The translations under genes were made by a program, and so were the position numbers. From Acidobacteriota bacterium (GTDB lineage Bacteria; Acidobacteriota; Terriglobia; Terriglobales; Acidobacteriaceae), in assembly GCA_013289685.1 (NCBI GenBank), contig JABCZL010000022.1, positions 20,174 through 84,173 of the forward strand: a stretch of 64,000 nt of DNA. The letters are read 5' to 3'. Below, one piece after another: positions 55,068-62,762 of this stretch. The notes under the pieces are model-generated. The model saw nothing but the letters and a program-made list of their open reading frames with translations. It had not been told where the DNA came from and did no database searches. The first letter of the stretch is position 1. The number at the start of each line of letters is the position of its first letter.

Positions 55068-56015
55068 TCACTGCGAGGCATTCTTTGTTTCTGAAGGTTC
55101 GGTCGCGTGGTTGTTGTGGGCCAGTTTTTCCCGTTCGGTCTTCAACATTTCCACGCCCTGAGCAAACGTCAATTTCTCCGGCACGTTCCGGAAGTCGCTC
55201 AACACCTCGTCCGACGCCATATTCAGGCTCTTGAATAGCAGGATCTTGCCGGTGACGCTGAAGCTAATCTCAGTGATGCCCCAGGCCCCGTCGCCTAAGC
55301 CGAGGTCCGCCTGCTGGACCAGGAAATGTCCGCCCTTGTTGAGGTGGCCGATGATTCCCCATCCGAACGTGACTTCGCGGAACAGGGTGCCATCGATTCT
55401 CAGCATGCGCCGGGCTCGGGCGTCGATCAGCACATAACCTTGCATCCCCGCCAGCACCTGCTCGACGCGGGATGGTGGCGAATATGCCGGATTAGGTGTG
55501 AACGTCAGCTTCACGATCTGACTTCCGGCATCGGCCCTTCCTGCCGCGTCGTTTCCCGGACCGGCGTACTCGTAGCGAAAAGCGTCCGGCAATGCTTTCA
55601 GGATTCGCATCATCCGTTCTTCATCGTCCTTTTCGCGCGCATGTTTCTTACGCAGCTGGTCGGGAGCACTCATCAGCCACGCTAGATGATCCGTTTCAGC
55701 TTGTTGTTGCTGTGCGGTCAGCGGTTGATCGTTGATGGCGATGAGCATCGCGGCCAGCGCGTCCGTGGTTTCCACATAGAGCCGCGTCTGCGAGCCTTTT
55801 GGGGTCTGTTTGTGCGAGCGGAACAGGTGCAGAGCCTTGGGGTGGTCCTCCGCCGCGACTTCGTTCGCTACCGCTAGCCGCACCAGTTCGCCGGCCGGCA
55901 TCTCCGGTGCTTTCGAGTCCAGGGCCGGAAGCGACGCCGCGGCCGCCAGCAAAGCCGCCAGCGCCCCGGCTCGCAGCCGACGCCCGGCACGACGCCTTTG
56001 CTCTGCGCGATGCAT
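55068..56015 (-). CDS. Secreted hypothetical protein
   Basis: 315 residues from ATG 56015. An Arg-rich start (HRAEQRRRAGRRL) leads to a signal peptide core (ALAALLAAAASLPAL). Mature part helical at first with a Lys/Glu-rich stretch near 120, then a beta region with VLAGMQGYVLIDARARRMLRIDGTLF near 190 and GHFLVQQADLG near 229, a pattern of secreted proteins that may bind lipid or polymer. Not recognised. Divergent from the bactofilin gene, with a palindrome between. Confidence 0.68.
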   Translation of the reverse strand: MHRAEQRRRAGRRLRAGALAALLAAAASLPALDSKAPEMPAGELVRLAVANEVAAEDHPKALHLFRSHKQTPKGSQTRLYVETTDALAAMLIAINDQPLTAQQQQAETDHLAWLMSAPDQLRKKHAREKDDEERMMRILKALPDAFRYEYAGPGNDAAGRADAGSQIVKLTFTPNPAYSPPSRVEQVLAGMQGYVLIDARARRMLRIDGTLFREVTFGWGIIGHLNKGGHFLVQQADLGLGDGAWGITEISFSVTGKILLFKSLNMASDEVLSDFRNVPEKLTFAQGVEMLKTEREKLAHNNHATEPSETKNASQ

Positions 56016-56084
56016 CCCGTCTTTAGAGTAGCAAGTTACTCGCAGGGTTGCAGTGTTCGCCGATCTCGATTCCGAGTCGAGCGG

Positions 56085-56172
56085 AAAAACCATCAGACAC
56101 GAAGGATCACGAAGAACTCATGGCAAGGGTTCCCTTCGTGCACCTTCGTGTCCTTTGTGGTTGATGGTTTTT
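56085..56172. repeat. Palindromic element, CACGAAGG type
   Basis: Arms AAAAACCATCAGACACGAAGG (left, from 56085) and CCTTTGTGGTTGATGGTTTTT (right, to 56172) are imperfect inverted repeats, with internal CACGAAG units. It lies between the divergent gene starts at 56015 and 56331. Confidence 0.85.
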
Positions 56173-56330
56173 CACCTCGGTGTCAAATCGAGCCATCGCC
56201 TTGGAACCGCTTCGCTTGCCGCATGCTCTCGTAGTTGGGTATAGTCGAGAGAAGCGACGCGGCCGTTCCGGTACCTGCCTTCCCAGTAATCCTGGTACTG
56301 CAGTATCCCGCTTCCTTAAGGAGAACATCC

Positions 56331-56690
56331 ATGAGTGCTCCGTTGTCGGCAGATTTGGCGCAGATTGGCAAGTCGGTAGTCATCAAAGGCGAATTGTCGG
56401 GCAGCGAAGACCTTTACGTTGATGGTCATGTCGAAGGCAGCATCGCTCTCAAGAACAACAGCCTGACCGTCGGTCCTAACGGCTCGGTGAAGGCCACGGT
56501 GGAGGCTAAGGGAATTGTGGTGCAGGGCAAACTTGAGGGCAACGTGATGGCCAGCGACCGGGTCGATTTACGCAAGTCCGCCGTGGTCACCGGCGACATT
56601 TCCACGCAGCGGATTTCCATTGAGGAAGGCGCCTACCTGAAGGGCAAGGTCGACATTCAGGGCAAGGCGGACAAGGCAGCAGGAAAGTAA
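56331..56690 (+). CDS. Bactofilin
   Basis: 119 residues, ATG with AAGGAGAAC upstream. A right-handed beta-helix of short repeats fills the protein: IGKSVVIKGELSGSEDLYVDG near 14-34, HVEGSIAL near 35, VKATVEAKGIVVQGKLEGNV near 52, RISIEEGAYLKGKVDI near 92. Bactofilins polymerise into non-polar filaments that scaffold cell-envelope and polar structures. The C terminus is short and Lys/Ala-rich. A methyltransferase-like gene follows 99 nt downstream. An upstream ATG at 56235 is not used. Confidence 0.9.
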   Translation: MSAPLSADLAQIGKSVVIKGELSGSEDLYVDGHVEGSIALKNNSLTVGPNGSVKATVEAKGIVVQGKLEGNVMASDRVDLRKSAVVTGDISTQRISIEEGAYLKGKVDIQGKADKAAGK

Positions 56691-56789
56691 CTTCCGCGCG
56701 CCGAGACGGTGGGTTAAAGTGCTGGTTGAGAGGTTTATCTAAAGGCATGGGGTAACAGTCGCGTTGGGCGAGGCGACTCGTAAGGTCGA

Positions 56790-57509
56790 ATGGCATCAGT
56801 CACCCAGAATTTCATGAAGCTTTTTCGTGGCTCAGCGGGCGGGGCAGAGGCGGCAACTCCACAAGTCGCCCAAAAACTGACTCGCCGTTCGAGCGGCCTC
56901 GCCGAGCTTTCCCGCGTCTGGGAAGCCGATACTCCGCTGTGCGTTCTTGATCTCGGTTCCACGTCGGCGTCTAACATCCGCTTCTTCACCGAGCGCAGCC
57001 ACAAAATCTATAGCGAAGATCTGCTCGTCGCCTCCACCGAGCCGCACTTGGTCACCAAAGACGAGCAGGGGACCGCAATCCTCGACAGTCGCCGGTTCCT
57101 GGCCGACAACCTCGTCTATCCCGCGGCGCAGTTCGATGTCGTGCTGTGCTGGAATCTGCCCGACTACCTGGACGAAAGTCTGGTGCGTCCGGTGATGGGA
57201 CGGCTGTGGTCGGTGCTGAAGCCCGGGGGCATGCTGCTCGCGTTCTTCCACACCAAAGATGCCGGGCCGGATTCTCCCTGCTACCGCTTCCACATCGTCG
57301 GCAAAGACACGCTCGAGATGCAGCGCATCGTGCTCAAGCGGGAATCGCGCCGCGGACCCACCGGCGCCATCCACACCGCCATCACCGACGGCTTCCGCCT
57401 GCAACGCGTCTTCAACAACCGCCACATCGAGACCCTGTTCAGGGACTTCGCCTCGATTAAGTTCTTCCTTGCCAGAGACAACGTCAGAGAAGTGCTCGTC
57501 GTGCGTTGA
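56790..57509 (+). CDS. Class I SAM-dependent methyltransferase-like protein beside bactofilin
   Basis: 239 residues. The SAM-binding strand CVLDLGSTSASNIRFFTERS near 51 is a degenerate motif I (GSTSAS in place of GxGxG). QFDVVLCWNLPDYLDE near 113 and LKPGGMLLAFFH near 143 are motifs II-III. The altered motif I suggests weak or lost SAM binding. Conserved neighbourhood with bactofilin is my recollection, not checked. Function unknown. Confidence 0.75.
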   Translation: MASVTQNFMKLFRGSAGGAEAATPQVAQKLTRRSSGLAELSRVWEADTPLCVLDLGSTSASNIRFFTERSHKIYSEDLLVASTEPHLVTKDEQGTAILDSRRFLADNLVYPAAQFDVVLCWNLPDYLDESLVRPVMGRLWSVLKPGGMLLAFFHTKDAGPDSPCYRFHIVGKDTLEMQRIVLKRESRRGPTGAIHTAITDGFRLQRVFNNRHIETLFRDFASIKFFLARDNVREVLVVR

Positions 57510-57596
57510 CGATACCGTAGCTCCACCAACACCTTGGGCGCTGTTGCCCGGCCACAAACCTTGAGGTATGATCCGTCCGACCTCGAGGTGATTCGG

Positions 57597-58745
57597 ATGA
57601 AACAGTTTCTTCTTCCCGTTCTCTTCTTCTGTTCTGCGATTTCGGGTCCTCTGCGCGCGCAGGTTGTTGACGCGACCACATGCGACATTTTGGCTAACCC
57701 GCAATCCTTTGACGGGAAGATCGTCCGCGTGAAGGGTACGGTCAGCAGTGGTTTCGAAGAATTTGCAGTGAAGGACCCATCATGCGCTCAGGCCATCAAC
57801 GCGATTTGGGTGGCATATCCGGACGGCACCAAAGGGAAAGCGGGTCCGGCCGCATTTTTACAGCTTCAACTTGCAAAGAACAATCCTGCCGCCGTAACCA
57901 TTCCAAGTCGCCCGGCAGTGAAGCTAGACAAGAATAAGGATTTCAAGCAATTCGACTCGCTCTTGTCCACACCCTACAAAGCGGGGGGCATGTGCCTGGG
58001 ATGCACTCGCTATACGGTCACAGCGACCCTGGTGGGGCGGCTTGACGGTGTTAAGGATGCTGGCATCGCTCGTGACAGCTCCGGGAAATTTGTCAGTGCG
58101 AACGGGTTCGGAAATCTCAATCTCTACAGAGCACGTTTGGTGCTGCAGAGTGTTGCGGATGTCTCCTCCCACGAAATCGACTATTCAAGAGTGAGTACTG
58201 CTACGAAAGATGACTCGACACACGACTCCGGCGGGGGAGATCCGGTTGCCGCAGCCCACCAAGCGGCACGAGTTTTCGGGTCGGACAGCCAGGCCGGAAA
58301 GGACGTGGAGAGGGCTGCAGCTGCATACGGGAAAGAGGGCGATGACAACGGAGTGCAAGTGGGATTTGGGGCTCCTAATGAAGTACCAAGGAACGACGGC
58401 GCCAAGAGCGCCAACAATTCACCGGACGGCCTCGTGCTCAACTGCACATTCGATATGGACAGACTCAAAGGCGACGCTCTCGCTCGCGCCATCGAACATG
58501 TTGGCACACACCTCGCCGACCTGCGCGGTTCCAGCGCGGACGCCCCCGCAGTTACGGCCTACAATCTTGAGTACCGGGCATGGCAGACAACGGTTCTCGG
58601 TGCCGTCGCCTTCCAGCAGAAAACGCTCACGGCACCCGGCGGCTATTTGCTGTGGAACTCGGCTTGGCCCGCCGCACAGCGGAATAAGATGGTCGACGAA
58701 GGAATCACGAGCTTGTTGAGAGACGGGGAGGCCTTAAAGAAGTAA
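57597..58745 (+). CDS. Secreted hypothetical protein
   Basis: 382 residues from ATG 57597. Signal peptide at 1-21 (ending RAQ). A domain with CDILANPQSFDGKIVRVKG (about 28-46) resembles a short OB-like or repeat domain seen in other secreted acidobacterial proteins. CLGCTRYTVTATL near 134 has a CxxC pair. The C-terminal part (about 270-382) is Ala/Asp/Gly-rich with one cysteine. Not recognised. Its 3' end overlaps the convergent methyltransferase gene by 41 bp. Confidence 0.65.
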   Translation: MKQFLLPVLFFCSAISGPLRAQVVDATTCDILANPQSFDGKIVRVKGTVSSGFEEFAVKDPSCAQAINAIWVAYPDGTKGKAGPAAFLQLQLAKNNPAAVTIPSRPAVKLDKNKDFKQFDSLLSTPYKAGGMCLGCTRYTVTATLVGRLDGVKDAGIARDSSGKFVSANGFGNLNLYRARLVLQSVADVSSHEIDYSRVSTATKDDSTHDSGGGDPVAAAHQAARVFGSDSQAGKDVERAAAAYGKEGDDNGVQVGFGAPNEVPRNDGAKSANNSPDGLVLNCTFDMDRLKGDALARAIEHVGTHLADLRGSSADAPAVTAYNLEYRAWQTTVLGAVAFQQKTLTAPGGYLLWNSAWPAAQRNKMVDEGITSLLRDGEALKK

Positions 58746-59436
58746 CTGCGCTGTTGGTCGTTACCCCTGTCTTCCACACAATCACTCCCATACGAAATAG
58801 AAAGTGGCGTGAGATCTCGACGCGGGCCGCGGGATGCGCGCTGGTTGAAAGCGCCTGCCGCATCTCCTCGGGAACATAGGCTCGTCGCACCGACGCGACT
58901 CCGTCAGACCGCGACACGTAGCTCCGCATCAGCGGGAAGCCCGCGTACACCAGCGCGAGATGCAGGGGATGGCGGATCAGATCGTTGATCAGGACCGCGC
59001 AGCGGCTTACGCGCAACGCCTCGCTGGCAAAGCGCGCCAGTTCGGCGGGCTCCAGGTGATGCGCGAACAGGCTGCTGCTGACCAGGTCGAAACTGCCGTC
59101 CGGGAAGGGAAGCGCGAGCGCGTCCCCTACAACCGCGTGGTTTCCCGGCAACAGGTGGGAGCGCACCCTGTCGAGGTGAGTCACGTCCAGCGTGATCCCC
59201 TGGCGCGCCAGTTGCTGGCCCGCAACCTTCGGCACCTCGCCGAATCCCGCGGCGACTTCCAGTACAGAGAAATGCTTGCGCCCAGTCGCCGCGGCGACGC
59301 GCTCGATCATTTTACGGGTTGTCGCAACGCCTCCGAACCAGCGATTGATGCGAGATATGTCGCGCAGCGAAGCTTCCACCTCGCCGGGAGGGCAGTCTTC
59401 CGAGTCGAGGATTTCCGGCGTGCTGATGCGCTGCAT
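58705..59436 (-). CDS. Class I SAM-dependent methyltransferase
   Basis: 243 residues from ATG 59436. Motif I VLEVAAGFGEVPKVAG near 58-73, motif II THLDRVRSHLLPGN near 87, DALALPFPDGSFDLVSSSLFAHHLE near 106, fits the methyltransferase 11/25 pattern. A longer frame reaching 59538 lies in a REP-like palindrome, so I chose the internal ATG next to it. The stop overlaps the convergent upstream gene by 41 bp. Substrate unknown. Confidence 0.82.
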   Translation of the reverse strand: MQRISTPEILDSEDCPPGEVEASLRDISRINRWFGGVATTRKMIERVAAATGRKHFSVLEVAAGFGEVPKVAGQQLARQGITLDVTHLDRVRSHLLPGNHAVVGDALALPFPDGSFDLVSSSLFAHHLEPAELARFASEALRVSRCAVLINDLIRHPLHLALVYAGFPLMRSYVSRSDGVASVRRAYVPEEMRQALSTSAHPAARVEISRHFLFRMGVIVWKTGVTTNSAVTSLRPPRLSTSS

Positions 59437-59438
59437 AG

Positions 59439-59534
59439 GTAGCGCCGCCGTCCCGGCGGCTGTCGCGGGGAAGTCTCGTCCGCGCGTGCGAAGGCAAGAT
59501 GCCTTCGCGACAGCCGCCGAGACGGCGGCGCTAC
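59439..59534. repeat. REP-like element, double-armed GTAGCGCC type
   Basis: Ends GTAGCGCCGCCG and CGGCGGCGCTAC form a perfect 12-bp terminal inverted repeat; inner hairpins CCGTCCCGG and GCGAAGGCAAGATGCCTTCGC are present. This is two single-armed units of the 39943 and 47532 type in opposite orientation. Confidence 0.88.
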
Positions 59535-59592
59535 GCAAAGGCGGAGCCTCACTGAGTGTAGAAGGCCCGAAGCTCAGAGTGTCAATAGAATG

Positions 59593-61344
59593 TCAGACTT
59601 CGGCTAGTTCTTCTTCCAGCAGTTGCTTGTTATACAGGTCGCTGTAGTAGCCGTTCAAGGCCAGGAGTTCGTCGTGGGTGCCGAGTTCGACGATGCGTCC
59701 GCCGTGCAGCACGGCGATGCGGTCGGCGTTGCGGACGGTCGATACGCGGTGCGAAATGAAGATGGTGGTGCGGCCCTGCATCACGTCGCGCAGGTGGTTG
59801 AGGATCTTGTCTTCGGTGTGGGTGTCGACGCTGGAGAGCGCGTCGTCGAGGATCAGAATCTTCGGGTTGCGAATCAGGGCGCGGGCAATCGCCGTGCGCT
59901 GCTTCTGGCCGCCGGAGAGCGTGATGCCGCGCTCACCCACCATGGTGTCGTAGCCCTCGGGGAAGCTCTCGATGTCCGTGGCTATGTTGGCGGCGTCGGC
60001 CGCTTCGTGTATCTGCTGGTCGGTGGCGGACTCTACGCCGAGGGCGATGTTCTCGCGAATTCGGTCGCTGAACAGGAACGTTTCCTGGGGGACGAAGCCG
60101 ATGTTCTTGCGCAGCGATGCCAGGGAATACTCGCGAATCGGACGGCCGTCGATCATGACCATGCCCGCTTCGGCGTCGTAGATACGTGGGATCAGGCTGA
60201 CCAAAGTCGTCTTGCCTGAGCCTGTCGGGCCGACGATGGCGAGGCTGCTGCCTGCAGGGACCCGCAGGTTCAGGTCGTGCAGAACCTGCTTGCCTTCGTA
60301 GCTGAAGTTCAGTCCGCGAAACTCGATTGCGCCCGCAATCTCGAGGTCGCGGTCGAGGTCTTGCGCCCGCGGAGCATCTTTGATTTCCGGTTGCTCCTGC
60401 ATGATCTCGTTAAGGCGCACCAGAGACGCCGTGCCGCGCTGGAACAGGTTGATCACATAGCCTAGCGCAATGACGGGCCAGGTCAGTTGCATCATGTAAG
60501 TACTGAAGGAAACGAATTGCCCGACGCTGATGCGTCCGCCCAGCACTTCGCGTCCGCCCAGCCATAAAACCAGTACCACGGCGCAGCCCATTATCAATTC
60601 GAGCGTGGGCCAGAGCATGCCCATCAGGCGCACCAGCTTCAGGCTGCGGCGAATGTATTCCTGGTTCTCGGCTTCGAAGGCGCGAATCTCGGCCTCTTCC
60701 TGCACGTAGGCACGGATCAGGCGGGCTCCCGAAAAGTTCTCCTGGGCGCGCGCGGAGATGTCGGAGAACATTGCCTGAATGCGTTCGAAGCGGTCGTGAA
60801 TGCGGCGGCCGAAGTATTGGATCAGGATGCTGGCCGCCGGCAACGGCAGAAACGTATAGAGCGTCAGCCTGGGGCTGATGGAAAGCATGAACGCCAGCGC
60901 GCCCGTCATCAGGACGATGGTGTTGGCCGTGTACATGATTGCCGGACCTAAGAGGTTGCGAACCGCACTCAGGTCGTTGGTGGCGCGCGCCATAATGTCG
61001 CCGGTGCGATGGCGCTGGTAGTAGGAGTACGACAGGCTTTCGAGCTTCTGAAAAAGATCGTTGCGCAGATCGAACTCGATGTCGCGGGACACGCCGATTA
61101 CGATCCAGCGCGTGAGGAACTGGAAGATCCCCTTGGTGGTGGCGATGGCGAGCAGCAATCCGGTATAGATAAGAAGTTTGTGGCGGGTTACGCCGGCATG
61201 CAGATCGTCGGCGGCTTTGCCAAGCACTAGCGGGAACAGGATCCAGATGCCGTTGGTCAGGAAAACGCAGAGCGTGCCCGCGGCGTAGCCCCAACGGTAG
61301 CGTTTCACATACGGCAGGAGCGGGCGCAGACTCTTGGGCAGCAT
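59593..61344 (-). CDS. MsbA-like ABC exporter (fused membrane and ATPase domains)
   Basis: 583 residues. Six-helix membrane domain (about 20-310) with coupling loops; ATPase with Walker A IVGPTGSGKTTL near 370, Q-loop PQETFLFSD near 412, signature LSGGQKQRTAIARAL near 475, Walker B ILILDDALSSVD near 497, H-loop ISHRVSTVRNADR near 528. Homodimers export lipids (as MsbA for lipid A), peptides or drugs; the cargo here is unknown. No export partner is in the window. Confidence 0.92.
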   Translation of the reverse strand: MLPKSLRPLLPYVKRYRWGYAAGTLCVFLTNGIWILFPLVLGKAADDLHAGVTRHKLLIYTGLLLAIATTKGIFQFLTRWIVIGVSRDIEFDLRNDLFQKLESLSYSYYQRHRTGDIMARATNDLSAVRNLLGPAIMYTANTIVLMTGALAFMLSISPRLTLYTFLPLPAASILIQYFGRRIHDRFERIQAMFSDISARAQENFSGARLIRAYVQEEAEIRAFEAENQEYIRRSLKLVRLMGMLWPTLELIMGCAVVLVLWLGGREVLGGRISVGQFVSFSTYMMQLTWPVIALGYVINLFQRGTASLVRLNEIMQEQPEIKDAPRAQDLDRDLEIAGAIEFRGLNFSYEGKQVLHDLNLRVPAGSSLAIVGPTGSGKTTLVSLIPRIYDAEAGMVMIDGRPIREYSLASLRKNIGFVPQETFLFSDRIRENIALGVESATDQQIHEAADAANIATDIESFPEGYDTMVGERGITLSGGQKQRTAIARALIRNPKILILDDALSSVDTHTEDKILNHLRDVMQGRTTIFISHRVSTVRNADRIAVLHGGRIVELGTHDELLALNGYYSDLYNKQLLEEELAEV

Positions 61345-61912
61345 GCAGATTGAGTAGATGAAATTCTAGCAGGGCCGATGCAGGCAGCCGGGTTTCAAGG
61401 GCCGCGCTGGGCGCGGCGCTTCGGCTTCGGCAAGCTAGCCGAGGGCGGCGGTCCCTACGTTCATCGGGGCTGAGACGTCGCATTTTTTTTACGCGCTCGC
61501 GGCAAAATGCTGATTCTGTTGAGGTTGTGCACGTGGATCGGTTCCGCTCCGAGTAAAATCTTGGATTGAAAGGACTTCCGAGTAAAATATTGCGGAATAA
61601 GGGGTTAGCGGCGGAGACTCGGCTTACGGCTCGCGCTTCGGATTGGCTCCTGCTGGGTGGCACGATTCCATTGTCCGCTTTCCATATCCTCGGTCAAGGT
61701 CGTTCGTCACACGCGGATGGTTTATTTCTGTGCAGACCTGTGGAAAACCGAGAGCGCGCAGGGTCGCCGCCTCAAAGCATCCATCCCCCGACTGCTCTCT
61801 GTCGAAAATCCCCACCCTTCGGCTTGGCTCAGGGCAGGCTTTCTCGCGCAAAGAACGCGCGAGAAATGGGGCACCCGGCCTTCAGATATGGCCACACCCA
61901 GAGACCTGCCGC
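61345..61912. other. Intergenic region with repeats, no supported gene
   Basis: Contains a GCCGCGC...GCGGCGG-rich palindromic stretch near 61394-61450 and a hairpin TTTCTCGCGC-AAAGAAC-GCGCGAGAAA at 61840-61866, preceded by CTTCGGCTTGGCTCAGGGCAG, a pattern I believe recurs in acidobacterial intergenic repeats (not checked). Plus-strand frames here are translations of repeats. The hairpin lies downstream of the selenoprotein-like gene and might stop its transcript, without a T tract. Confidence 0.55.
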
Positions 61913-62179
61913 CTACCGCGCCGCCCCACTCGCACGGCGCTTCTCGAGTTGATCGACCAAGCTATCGAGATCGGGATAGCCAGCACCAAAGCTCCGCGTA
62001 AACCAGTTTCCCCCGCGCTCGGCTATCCTCTCACCATCAGCGATAACCTCGAACTGACCTGTCTCCCCAGGCTTAAGGACGGCTTCAATATCCAGGCGCT
62101 TCTTGATTAGGGTCACGAGACTCGTGACCTTGGCCTTGTTGTTCTGTCATGTTGGGCAGTGAATGATCTCGACCTTCAT
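61913..62179 (-). CDS. SelW/Rdx-family candidate selenoprotein with in-frame TGA at CxxU
   Basis: 88 residues when the TGA at 62147-62149 is read as selenocysteine (residue 11). The product begins MKVEIIHCPTU, giving the CxxU redox motif right after the first strand, then an alpha helix (QNNKAKVTSLVTLIKKRLD) and the Rdx-type block GQFEVIADGERIAERG, GAGYPDLDSLVDQLEKR. The ATG at 62179 has GGAG five bases upstream. The portion after the TGA stays open for 77 codons, so a chance stop is unlikely. If TGA were a plain stop, a 10-residue peptide would remain. A SECIS-like hairpin follows. No selA, selB or selC is in the window, so decoding ability must come from elsewhere. Confidence 0.85.
62111..62129 (-). 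promoter_or_regulatory. SECIS-like hairpin 3' of the TGA
   Basis: GGTCACGA-GTC-TCGTGACC: an 8-bp perfect stem with a 3-nt GUC loop, starting 17 nt after the TGA, with the loop G at nucleotide 26. Bacterial SECIS elements lie just downstream of the UGA, have a short stem and a small apical loop with conserved G (and often GU), and loop distance is commonly quoted as about 16-37 nt. Size and placement fit. The bulged U of E. coli fdhF is not visible. Confidence 0.75.
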
Positions 62180-62203
62180 CTGCTCTCCAATCTGCTTCGT
62201 GCA

Positions 62204-62209
62204 ATTATA
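62204..62209 (-). promoter_or_regulatory. -10 box TATAAT of the selenoprotein-like gene
   Basis: A perfect TATAAT 25 bp upstream of the ATG at 62179. Start of transcription near 62197 would give a leader of about 18 nt that contains the Shine-Dalgarno sequence GGAGAG. No good -35 hexamer is visible. Confidence 0.5.
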
Positions 62210-62227
62210 CGTTTTGTCCGCTGGTTA

Positions 62228-62273
62228 ATGAGCGCTATGGGGATGTTTCAACAGTTGAGAACTCGGCCACTTC
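62228..62273. repeat. Direct repeat copy 1 flanking a small gene
   Basis: ATGAGCG..ATGGGGAT.TT.CAACAGTTG and a less conserved tail. 26 of the first 30 positions match the copy at 62715-62762. Both copies have the same orientation. Confidence 0.8.
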
Positions 62274-62313
62274 CTTAGCGTTGCGGGTATACTGGCCCGC
62301 TCGGAGATTTCCT

Positions 62314-62718
62314 GTGATCGAAGGCTGGTACGGTGACGACCATCTCATACTATTCAATGACACCGAGATTGCCACTGTTTCGGATCGCTATGCTGTCCCG
62401 CAATTCCTTCCCGGTTACAAAGTGATAGGCCTGCGCGGGTGGGATGATTTCATTCTGCAGGACTCCAATGGCGCTACGCATTGCGCCCCAACCGTCCCAG
62501 CCGTTGCAGAGCATCTCTCGGCTTACGCTCTCCCGCCAGCTACTGCAATGCTCAAGCCCGATGATCGCTTTCAGGGAAAAATCAAGTGGTACGTCAAACC
62601 TATCGTATTCGGGGGCGACCCGCAGTCGCAGGCTAACGTCATCTGGGTGAATCACGACCAGCACGCAGAACTGGTGAAGTACTGGAACGGCCTGTACCGC
62701 TCTCTGAAAGGTCGATGA
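62314..62718 (+). CDS. Hypothetical protein in a repeat-flanked small cassette
   Basis: 134 residues from a GTG at 62314 with GGAG upstream; a 145-residue frame from 62281 is also open. No membrane helix or signal. Motifs not recognised; WYGDDHLILFNDTEIATV near 5 and KIKWYVKPIVFGGDPQ near 89 suggest an alpha/beta fold. Flanked by 46- to 48-nt direct repeats, whose right copy overlaps the stop codon. Mobile or accessory character is an inference. Confidence 0.6.
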   Translation: MIEGWYGDDHLILFNDTEIATVSDRYAVPQFLPGYKVIGLRGWDDFILQDSNGATHCAPTVPAVAEHLSAYALPPATAMLKPDDRFQGKIKWYVKPIVFGGDPQSQANVIWVNHDQHAELVKYWNGLYRSLKGR

Positions 62719-62762
62719 GCGTAATGGGGATTTTGCAACAGTTGTCAGTTCGGCTTCACTTC
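62715..62762. repeat. Direct repeat copy 2
   Basis: Matches 62228-62273 in the first 30 positions. It overlaps the stop of the 134-residue gene and contains the stop of the minus-strand 105-residue gene (62745). Confidence 0.8.

Noticed and set aside
61566..61952. Plus-strand frames in the repeat-rich gap
   Set aside because: They translate repeats (the CTTCGGCTTGGCTCAGGG type) and overlap the selenoprotein-like gene on the other strand.
62228..62762. Integron attC interpretation of the flanking repeats
   Set aside because: The repeats lack paired RYYYAAC/GTTRRRY cores and no integrase is seen.
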